Assembly: GCA_947623455.1 (NCBI GenBank)
Contig: OX392528.1
Location: 56,500,322-56,564,321, forward strand
DNA length: 64,000 nucleotides
Reading direction: 5' to 3'
Source of the DNA: Mimachlamys varia
Taxonomy: Eukaryota; Mollusca; Bivalvia; Pectinida; Pectinidae
Both the position numbers and the translations under genes were made by a program. Every line of letters begins with the position of its first letter. The stretch's first letter is position 1. Shown piece after piece: positions 22,101-32,300 of the stretch. Under the pieces are notes generated by a model. The model searched no databases. It had not been told where the DNA came from and worked only from the letters and a program-made list of their open reading frames with translations.

Positions 22101-22986
22101 ACTCCTCATCCGTCGATCAGTTCGTTTGGTCCCGACCGAGTTCGCAAACAAACCTCGGAATACCCGGATACGATGTTTTCATTGAACTATTTATTGATCA
22201 TGGTCCCTATGAGTTCGAGTAAGTGGGTTTTGACAAATAATTAAATATCAAATGGTGCTTACATAATTTAATTCCATAGCCGAGATACAAAAAGAGGATG
22301 AAATAAGGCTATTGCGAAGATATGTACATGTAATATATGACGTTTAGATTATGTCGCGATTCAGTAATGTGACGTTTCATTAATGTGTTATGTTTCATTC
22401 TTATATTTGGCCAAATTTTGTATTTCAGACAGCGGTAAAATCGAATATGCAGAATTCGCTAAACTTATGAAAGGGCTAGAAGATATTGACTGTAAAGCCG
22501 AGCTCCGGGCAGCATTTGATCACTTCGATGTGAACAAAGATGGTAAAATATCAGCAGAGGAACTACAAAAGCAATTGGGTTATAGCATAGACGACGCTAA
22601 GGAAATCATACAGGAAGCCGATTTAAATGCAGATGGTTTTATCGATTTGGAAGGTATGTGTTAATATTCCAAAGATACATGTAATAGTACTGTATCAATA
22701 CAAAATTTCGCGTCATGTTTTGGTGGAAAGCGCGATGAGCGAAAAACGGTTGTACCACAGACGACTATTTCCCGACTTCAATCTGTTTATAGAACATATT
22801 CTTTAATTCTAACTAATTGGAAACAGACCAGTGTTAACTAATTTAGTTTTCATACTGCTATAATTATAGTTAATAGATTTTTGAAACCATTGAATGCGGT
22901 GCATATTTTATTCAAATCAGCCAATTTATATTCTAATTACAGAGTTCACTACCATGTTGACGGGGAAGGTGCACATATCCGATTAA
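19119..22986 (+). CDS. Gene B: calmodulin-like EF-hand protein, 5 exons, 144 aa
   Basis: Joined exons 19119-19121, 19442-19469, 20646-20780, 22429-22653 and 22943-22986 give 144 residues starting MAKLNESELRQAFEHF. Four EF-hand loops are present: EF1 17-28 (DKDQSNSITDEE, Asn where loop position 6 is normally Gly), EF2 53-64 (DKDNSGKIEYAE), EF3 89-100 (DVNKDGKISAEE) and EF4 120-131 (DLNADGFIDLEE). All keep acidic first residues and the final Glu. The EF3-to-EF4 spacing is 31 residues against 36 in calmodulin, so the hinge between the last two hands is shortened by five. Only four Met residues are present, far fewer than in calmodulin, whose Met-rich pockets bind targets; a different partner range is inferred. 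It ends TGKVHISD. Intron positions match genes C and D. Confidence 0.88.
19442..19469 (+). CDS. Gene B exon 2
   Basis: The acceptor TTTTGTTCGCAG precedes GCG AAA CTC AAT GAA; the donor is AGAC|GTAAGT. It encodes AKLNESELR plus one base of Gln11. Confidence 0.8.
20483..20590 (-). mobile_element. Terminal fragment of the [12 protein letters not shown] RT element
   Basis: The reverse complement contains 'gttcatattttgccccttgt', 'ttaatcgattttacatttga' and 'gattttgttaacgcttcggt', the shared 3' terminal block. It lies in intron 2 of gene B, about 55 bp from the exon 3 acceptor. Confidence 0.6.
20646..20780 (+). CDS. Gene B exon 3 (EF1)
   Basis: The acceptor TTGTTACTGCAG precedes AG GCC TTT GAA; the donor is AAAGATA|GTAAGA. 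It ends after the first base of codon 4 of the EF2 loop. Confidence 0.88.
20887..21082 (+). mobile_element. tRNA-derived SINE (Leu-like head)
   Basis: It starts GGCCGCGTTGACCGAGTGG, which resembles a tRNA-Leu 5' half with an A box, and carries 'ggtggttttcccccgggta' and 'ttccggctttcctccacc', the same kind of central domain as the SINE at 17037. It ends 'gctgttaatagcacgtaaaa' with an A-rich 'caaaattaacaaaacc' tail. The tRNA-like part does not close into a full cloverleaf with a TPsiC arm, so it is a SINE and not a functional tRNA gene. It lies in intron 3 of gene B. Confidence 0.7.
22429..22653 (+). CDS. Gene B exon 4 (EF2 end, EF3, EF4)
   Basis: The acceptor TTGTATTTCAG precedes AC AGC GGT AAA; the donor is TTGGAAG|GTATGT. 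It encodes residues 56-130 and one base of Glu131. Confidence 0.9.
22943..22986 (+). CDS. Gene B exon 5 (C-terminus)
   Basis: The acceptor TTCTAATTACAG precedes AG TTC ACT ACC; the exon encodes (E)FTTMLTGKVHISD then TAA (22984-22986). Confidence 0.87.
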
Positions 22987-23237
22987 TATTGACATGACTG
23001 AGGGTCGCAGGCCTGGGTATTGTGCTAAACTTTATCAGTGACTACCGGATTACCTCCCTTCATTGTGTATAGGCAGACTGTTCCGGAATAATCTGAACGG
23101 TACTGATCAGTTAGACATTGGTTTTGCTTGCTAATCGATTCGCAAGAAACACAGTTCATAGCGAATCATATAGTCAGGAACGTTTCGGATCAGTTCCCGA
23201 TGTGATAGCAAAGTAAACTTTATTTACGGCATATGTT

Positions 23238-23617
23238 AAAGGCCCAATATACGTAACTTTAGGAATTTTTTTGGCATCCTGAAAAATTATGGGAAAAAAA
23301 TCCAGTTGATAACCACGCAAAAATAAGCCTAAACCGAAGTAAACCTGAGCGGTAACTAACAAGAAACTCTTGACAAAAAAATCCAAAGAATTGAAAATAA
23401 TGCAGGTGGGGCCCACTTCAACAACAAACCGAAGGTAGAAAACAGTTCGAAAGGGGCGCTTGTTTACAAATACAGAGTTTCAATTGCTGCTGTACCGGTA
23501 ACCACGTAAGAATTCATTTTGAATATTGCTGATATCCGTTAATCTTACCTAAATCTATAAATATATTAAGTTATTAGGCTTGATTTTCGCCGAAAGTTAC
23601 GTATGTTGGGCCTTTAA
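23238..23617. mobile_element. MITE with TTAA-AGGCCCAATATACGTAAC termini, copy 1
   Basis: Terminal inverted repeats read AGGCCCAATATACGTAACTT at the left and its complement (AAGTTACGTATGTTGGGCCT) at the right, bounded by TTAA on both sides. The interior is non-coding; the minus-strand ORF inside has no known motif. A second copy in the same orientation is at 54697-55088. The TTAA boundary recalls piggyBac-type duplications. Confidence 0.85.
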
Positions 23618-23619
23618 TT

Positions 23620-26300
23620 AGAATAGTGTGTGTTTGTGTGTGTGTTCTGCGGACTAGATGACTGTTTGTTGGAATTTTGTTTGGAATTTAAGCTTTCATC
23701 TATGTCATAAGAAAATCACGGAAGAGATGAACAGTATCAAAACAAATACAAACAGAAACACAAACTAAAATGTTGACAAAATCATTATCAATATCGATAC
23801 GGACATTTCGCTAGATACAATGTATAAACAAACGATATACCATACAAATTGCCTCTTTACTTTAGAACCATACGATCTTCACCTCCCATTGAAATATAGG
23901 TATAAACAAAGCAAAGAGAGGAAATGTCACGTCTTCAAAGTTTGAATCGTGATAGCAATAACGATCAACCGACCTCCAATTTGCAGCAGAAGAGGACACA
24001 AATAGAGGATAGATATATAATAAATTATAAAGCACAACGAAAATGAGATAACTACCAAGGATTTGCTGATCTGCTTTCTTGTAGCTGATAAAGATGAATA
24101 AACAAAAGTGTTCATCATTTCACACTCTCCCAGCAGTCTCACCTGTTATATAACGGCGATCTCCTATCTCAGTTCTATTCGATAGGGCTTGATTATAATA
24201 TATAAACATATCTTCGACTATTATATTGTGTACAATGACTTAAGACATGTAAACAGGGATATCGATTAGAGGTCATTTGTGACGTGCATTTCTGGAGGAT
24301 TTCCACTGGAAAAGCAAATAAAATGAGAAATGTGTTTACCTAATAAATAATGTGTATTACACAGAGGAAATAAATCCGTCCAATGATATATCACAGTTGC
24401 TCGAGTATCTGCCAGTAAATACTATATGTATAGGCCTATATAAATAAGGAGCCACCCATTATAGAATACATTCTCTAATGGGCGGCCCTTATATATTATT
24501 TACTGATAGGAACTCAAGCAACTCCGGATATTTATATTAAATTATAATATCGTGGAAGTAATAGCGACAGTACAGACAGATAAATTGTCAAATTTTCAAG
24601 GCTATTCGCCCCTTTATCAAAACACATAAAATACACGTTACATCACAGAATACAAAACAATGTATACATAAAACATGAAACAGTTTTAGATCTAAATGCT
24701 TAATGTTGCATATAATCCCTTCGGTTGGTCGGGCGCCGAAGGTCCTACTAAATCAGCAAAGAGACATCCTAAGGTGATGTTTAGGAAATTTAAAATAAAC
24801 TGAATTTTATAGCATTGAAAATTTGACAATTTATTTGTCCGTACTGTCGCTATTACTTCCACAATCATATATCTATTTCTAGTAATACGCATCCAACAAA
24901 CATTTGTTTGTTAGGATCTAGTACATATAGTGGATCATACCGTCGATATTACTTACTAGACCATATCAAATTATAATAGATAGAGTTATGAAGATTATTT
25001 ATTGTGTACTACATGTGTAACAATGTATGCATGTATATAGAAATTCATATCATGTTACTTATATTCATATGCTTAAACTTATATAAAACATTTTTGTACT
25101 GCAGAAAATGGTTTAAAAAATATGGAAATATTTTACATCCTTTCTAAGATGCATGACATCACAGAATGGAAACATTCCGATGCCACTCTACAAAAAAAGC
25201 ATTTTTTGGATTTTGTATACTTGAGTTAGCCACTCATGCAGATTGTAATAAGAAATTAAATAGTATAGGATCTAAACGATTGGGATTTTTAAATGCTTGA
25301 GTTTTACATTTACCTAGAATTTAAAGCGTATTGCATGTTTATTATATTTATTTTCCCAACTCTCATAAGCAAACATGTATAAGTTTTAACCTTTTCCTTC
25401 ACATTTATATTCATGATTTAAATAAAAACATATTGTAAAATGTTAATTAGACGATGCTTTTGTGTTGTATGAACAATGAAAAGTGAAGACGTATTAATAA
25501 AGTATATTATATGAAATTGCATTGTTCAATTATTCTTATATTCAGATTTTCATTCAAACTGCATATTTTCTTATCTAAACATCGAAATGTATGGATGATA
25601 CATATGGAGGATCTGCTATGAGTGTCACTGTAATATGGCAATCTATTAAACGAGTTTGATAATTTAATATGTCACGAGCCTTTACATTGGCGCGAGTGTA
25701 AGATTCTATTGATCATATAATTTACTTATATTCGAATAAGAAAATATACCAAACTATCAAATTGATGTCTTTATGAAAAAAGGCAACTTCGTTTTTGACG
25801 GTACAATTTCGACTACCGAGACAATCATATGACGTCATAATGACATAATTTATCTATGACATCACAATAGTGCTATTACACATTTGTAATAACATATTTA
25901 TGACATGGTCGTATGACATGACTGAACGGGTCAGTAGTGTGATACATGTACATTTGTACGTATGGAATATGTAGTTGTCGTTTGTAGTAAATACGCGCTT
26001 AATTGCCAGTTTTATCTATGAAGTGGTATGCGACCGCCTCGGGATAAATGTTTTCACAGGTACATACACTATACACAATTTGGGATAAGCACGCGTAGAA
26101 CTGTGATGACTGTACTCAAAATCTAGCGTATGTGTGTGCATGTATGTGTCACTACCGCCATTGGAGTTTACAACGCAACTTCGCCTAAATTACCCCTACT
26201 TAAACCATACCGGAAGTGAAGTTCATCTCCGTGTGTATCAGTGTGGGCGTAGTTAGTAAGAGACCAACCCAGTGAAACTACTATACATCACCGATCACGC
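23620..26300. other. Intergenic stretch between genes B and C
   Basis: No exon was recognised. It contains a short hairpin near 24438-24494 (ggagccacccattatagaat against its near-complement), the inverted repeat at 24553-24863, and otherwise plain AT-rich DNA. The last 100 bp before 26305 are the likely promoter/5' UTR of gene C, without an obvious TATA box. Confidence 0.5.
24553..24863. repeat. Inverted repeat, about 48-bp arms, 215-bp spacer
   Basis: The left arm (gtggaagtaatagcgacagt ... aaattttcaa, 24553-24600) is complementary to the right arm near 24817-24863 (ttgaaaatttgacaattta ... acttccac) with few mismatches. The spacer is AT-rich with no ORF. It is probably a foldback element. 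Confidence 0.75.
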
Positions 26301-26304
26301 AAAC

Positions 26305-26307
26305 ATG
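26305..26307 (+). CDS. Gene C first coding exon (ATG only)
   Basis: GCAAACATG|GTGAGT: a start codon in good context (A at -3 and AAAC before it) split from the rest by a consensus donor. Confidence 0.8.
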
Positions 26308-29300
26308 GTGAGTTATTTTGAAAATGTGTATCGTTATTGCACTAGCAATCGTTTCATTCTTAATATGATACATAAGTGCCATGGTATCTTTTAAGAGCTT
26401 ATATATATATACTATAGAGATGATAATATGAACTTATATTCCTGTTAATGCTTTAGCCGTCCTACTAGATGTTTGATGGGTATGAACACACACGAGTGTT
26501 AAGTATACATCTTTGTATAAACGTATGTATGTTACTCGGTTGAAGGGAAACGCCCCAGGCCCTAAGTAGTTCTCTATCTATTATTGTGACAGTACTAGTG
26601 TAGGGCTTTCTTCCTCTCACACGAACTGATTGTCCTACTTTTTTTATTACAGGTGGATAGACTAACCGAAGAACAGATAGCAGGTAAACAAAACCCTCAT
26701 TTATACAACGTGAAATGTATACCTACTATATATTGTTGTTAGTGACGAAGTTATGGCATGTGCCCAATGTCAACAGGGTATCGGGGACCCGTACGATAAG
26801 GTGTGCCATTTCTAATAAACAAAACACAGGGGAGTGTGGAGGAATCGAATAACATTATTGTAATATATAAAGTCTGTACACTTCTGAGATATAATATCTT
26901 GGATGTAACATCAGAAAAAGCTGATAGTTGTACACAACCTATTTAGTATCAGTGACATATATACTAAGGTGTGCTTTTAAACGCATGGGTGGGTGGAGAT
27001 ATCGATTGATGTTATTTTATATAAAGTCTGTAAAACTAAGATATAATATTGTGGATGAAATATAACATGTAAGACGCAGCTCTATTAAATATCAGTGATA
27101 CATACTCTAAGGTGTGTTCTTCATGATAAAATAAAATACAAGGAATGTGAAAGAATCGAATGACAATTACGTTTTATATACTGAAATATACTATGAAACT
27201 GAGATATGATATTTGGATGAACCATAAAGACAGAGCTGATAGCTGTACACAAACTAATACGTATCAGTGACACATACATGTGTGTATGTCTTAAAAACTA
27301 ACTAAGGAATGTAGGTGACGAGGCAGACAATTTTTAATCGATATCATTGACCTCAATGCCCAGTAAATATTTCTATTCATTAAGATTTCAAAAGACGTGT
27401 AAAAAATCCATTAATATCAATGAAAGTCCGGAGAATACCGAGGCATACAAATAGAATTCGATCCCAAAATCGATTAACTTTGAAGCACGATAAGGCCAAA
27501 GGAAAGATCTACATGGGGACCCCTGAAAAAGACCAGGTGGTCGGAAAGAGTAAGCGTCTTCAGTTTCATCGATGGCACCCGCCGTGTTAATCTAGATAAC
27601 AACCTTATTTTAGGTCACATCAACCTTTGAGAAATACTTGTCTCTAAAGTGTAAATTCAGACATATGAGACGACAGATTTGATGACTACAGTATAACGCA
27701 TATACGAGTATGTTTTAAATATGGGAACATTAAAACATAGCTGACAGTTCAGTAAAAAGTACTCGATTTCAGTAACACACAAATGGATATATATAACTTT
27801 AACACATATTTGACAGTACGAAATAATTGATATCAGTGACACATACTTGTGTAAAGTACTAGTTTGAAATACCATAGCTGATGCGTGTTACACCGTAACA
27901 GCTGGTGCGGAATATGTTACCATTTAAAGATATATTTCATGTTTCACGTATTGATTGGTACACCTCTCCTTATGAATTTACCCACTGCTTTAAAAGTATG
28001 TAAATATAGATGTTTAAGTTCATGTCTTATATATAATATTATTTTATACGTTCTAATATCATCCACACATGTTGCTTGTTGAACAGTATAATACTCAAAT
28101 TCAAGCAATCATTACCCATAAATAGCCATGGTATCATGGGCCCTACTAAACTACTTAACATTAAAATACTAAAATGACGCAGCGGTTAAGATTTTGAAAC
28201 GAAGTTGATGTTAACATAAATATTGTTGATACCATCAACGAATCAGGTTTAGGATTAAACAACAGAAGAAATATGAAATCCCAACAGAAGCGTAATTCCT
28301 ACCTAAGCCACGATATCTTATCGTTTCTTTTACATTTTCTTCTTCTTTCCCACCGTAATTTAATTTTATTAATTTTCAACCACGACCTGTGTTCTTGGCG
28401 AAATTAGAAAATTGCTCAAATTCGGTTTGTATTTGTGTTTTTTTTTAGGAACTTCTGTAATTGTCCCATATTGTACATAAGAAATGTTGCTCGTTTAGTT
28501 TAAAACATTGTAATAGTGTATACAATCATGCTTGATCGACCTCCATGTTTCCAAAGATAAATCCAAGACAAGTATGGGACTGTACCTTTAACCTAGTGAT
28601 AGAGTTAACATGCCGAAATTAAACTAAAATGATAAACAATCACGTTTGGTCTGATAAACGTATAACACTCACTTGTTTTGTTCTCTTATGTTTCCGTGTA
28701 CAGTTTTCCTTTGTTCATATTTGCCACTAGTTTAATCGATTTTAAATTCAAATTATGGTTTTGTTGACGCTTTGGTGCTCTCTGATTTTATTTCTTTGCA
28801 TTCATTGATATCAATTTATATCACTTGTAATTAGAGAAAAAAACATTCCGAATGTGCCCTTTATGCATTCCCTTGGTCCTAGTCAATGTAAATATTATTA
28901 TATACTTCCAGTTTAAATAATTCCTTATGACATAGATACAAAATGTAGCCCAAAAGTCTCAATCATTGTTCCACAACCTTTAAAAAGTACTGTGTGTTAA
29001 GAAAAATACATCAAAGAGATGAAAAATATTCAGTAACACAAGACATAAATAAATATTCTAGCTGCAAAAATTACACATCAAATCACATAACGAGTACGAT
29101 TTTATGAAAACACAAAGATTGAAATGTGCTCGAATCTCATCGAAATATGCTTTAACAAACAAGTAAACAAGTACTTAACAAAAGTATGTATCACTGATAT
29201 CAATGACTTCGTACTGTCAAATATGTGTTAATAGTTATATTATATCTATTTGTGTGTTACTTAAATCGATTATTTGTTTCTGAACAGTCAGCTATGTTTT

Positions 29301-32300
29301 AATGTTCCTACATCTAAAACATATCCTTTATACATTTGTTAAGTCATCATATCAAATCCTTTCAAATGTTTGATATGACCTAAGGTAATTTAAAAACATA
29401 CGTCATCCGATGAAATACATGTCAAAATATCTTGCGTAGCTATCACATACGTCACCAAGCGGCTATCCTCCAAATAATATCGATTTTGTTTGAAAAGGAA
29501 ATAAAACTCTAATGAGGTACCATAAACTTTAAATGTCACAAGCCAATTGACTTGGACTCACTATGGTAGGGACAGTCTCAAACCTCACACTGGGAGCTAT
29601 ACTGCCTTGATTGGTAAGTTTATTGTAGTAGGACAAACTACAGACATATCATCAATACTTGAGGATGTATTCGCATTCGCTTTCCTATCTTTCGACAATT
29701 CGTTTCCCAACGTAAAGATGACATTTTTTTCCCGTTTGTATTATCGTCATTCCTTGACTATATTGACCATTGCGTCGTAATTACATTTCCTAGACACTTC
29801 AGTATAGGTTATACGTGGCCATATACAGCTGTCCACAGCGTTATAGTTTACTGACCAAAGCTATGGAAGTTTCTGGGGAAATGTGCCTTCGGAGGGGGTT
29901 TCTTGGGAGGGGGTTTATGGTGAAGTGCGTGCATGGTGGGTGGGGGGGGGGGGGGGTTGGAAGTGTGTTTATATAAAAAAAAATTTGGGGTGGGGATGGG
30001 GGGTGGGGGTTTGTGGGGGGTAGGGAGATGTCCTTGGCAGGTGGTTCTTGGGAAGTGTGTATATTCATAATTTTGTGTGTGTGTGTGTTTGGGGGGGGGG
30101 GGGTTACTTAGGAAGTGTGTGCGTCTTTGTTGAGGGTTGGGGGTTACTTGGGAAGTGTGTGTGTCTTGTGAGGGAGGAATATTCCCAACCGACTCCTTCT
30201 GTTCTTTGGGGAGAGCGAGTCAATAGGTATTCCCACAGATTGCCGCTGTTATATATTTACACATTATATATGCATATGCGCATTATTTATCTCACGCTTA
30301 AATGGATATTTTAGTGAAAAGTTTATTGTGAAAGGTAATATTTGAAGTCGAAGTAACAATCTATGCGTGTTGACAATATTTTTGTGCTGATCTCACTTTC
30401 CCTGGTATGTCTACTTGTCTGTCTCTGAAAGAGACGATTACAAATTAAATAAACGTTTTTTTTCATGGGGATAAAACATCAAGGCCAACTCCAATACCAA
30501 GTACATCACTATCTGTATCTGACATTCTGAATATTGCAAAAAAATACAGTACTTTAGATCGGTAACCAGCGGACCTAATACAAGCATGTAAGCTACAGGT
30601 AAAGACAGATCGGAGAGTCCTTGTGCTATCGTGACGTCACGCGATCACGTTACCAACGAGCTCATTACTGAGTATCTCCAATTTGGCTTGAGAGGTCAAG
30701 GTGTATGACCCGAATTTCATGTCAATGCAAGAAAACCAGTCCCCGCTCGATAGTCAGGGCATGTTATTATGGAAGAGTCCTAGGAGGACGAAACAGCTGT
30801 ATGATGCAGTTTAATTATTTTTTCCGCATACTGTATCTATTACTAAATTTAAGAGGTTCAGCATATGTGTGTGTTACGTCATCTTTATGATAGGGGGTGG
30901 CAGACTCTGCTGGTGGATTTTTTAGTCCCCACTGCATGTTAATGTCACCACGCCTAACGGGTTTACAATGGAAATTCAGAATCAGAATTATTATCGCTTA
31001 TCCAGAAAAAGACAGATGTATTCAAGTCACTTTTAATGTTGCAGGAGCAATGAGCAGATTAATATACACTTATTGTTTTTAATTTCTGTATTTCGTGATA
31101 CAAAAAACGGTTATGCATCAATCAAAAGCATTTTGTTTAATAGTATACACAAACTTAAAAGCAAAGTTTTATCAATCTGAACATAACTATGCATTGGCCT
31201 CCACAAGCGGGGAATTTTTTTCTGATATAAACTTATTTTAAAAAATACAGTTATAGACGTTTGTTTAGGTTAGTACATGTTAATATGTAATTAATAAAAG
31301 TAATAACCATATTGAAAAAAAATCAAAACAAAATGTAACGAAAAAAAATCAATAAAATGAACGTTACAGAATTGGTCGATTCTATATTCAAAAGCAGTTA
31401 TAAAACCGTTGTATAGCTGCATTAAATGCTAAAAAGGAGTTAACATATTAAATAACCATATTACCTCCCTTGCATTATTACAGAGTACAGGGAGGCGTTC
31501 GCACTGATTTGCAAAGATGGAGACGGAGCGATTTCTACAAAAGAGTTGGGGAGGGTGGTGCGAGCCCTGGGGCAGACCCCTACCGAGAAAGAACTAACTG
31601 ACATGATCAAACTCATGGACTCGGACGGTAACCGTTGATCTGATATTGTGTTTATTTTCTTGTCAACGTGGGACATGACTCGTGAATACTTTTTATGTGT
31701 CCATTTTGGCTCTTGTCCTGTTTTCTTTTTTAATATTAGTAAGTGTATTGTTTTTGTCCTTGTGTGTTGACGCTGTGGTATATTTTGTCGGTGTGTGTTG
31801 ATGCTGTGGTGTTTTTGTCCTTGTGTATTAATTCTGTGGTATTTGTTTTTCTCTGTATGATGACGCTGTGATATGTTTCGTCACTGTGTGTTGATGCTGT
31901 GGTATATTTCGTTTTTTGTGTTGAGGCCGTGGTATATTTTGTCTTAAATATGAGTTGACGCTGTAGTTTATTTTGCCCTTGTTTGTTGATGCTGTGGTAT
32001 ATGTTGTCTCTGTTGACGCTGTGGTATATGTTGTCTCTGTATGTTGACGTTATGGTATGTTTTGTCTCTGCGTTGATGCTGTGGTATATGTTGTCCCTGT
32101 GTTAACGCTTTGGTATATTTTGTCTGTGTGTCGATGCTGTGGTATATTTCGTCTGTGTCGATGCTGTGGTATATTTTGTCTGTGTGTCGATGCTGTGGTA
32201 TATTTTGTCTGTGTGTCGATGCTGTGGTATATTTTGTCTCTGTGTTGACGCTGTGGTATATTTTGTCCCTGTGTTAACGCTTTGGTATATTTTGTCTGTG

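Noticed and set aside
23174..23416. 80-codon minus-strand ORF
   Set aside because: It lies inside a MITE (23238-23617) whose second copy does not keep the frame as a gene.
30048..30314. Gly/Val-rich 88-codon ORF and the Pro-rich minus-strand ORF opposite
   Set aside because: Translation of a G/GT-rich simple tract; length varies with poly-G runs.
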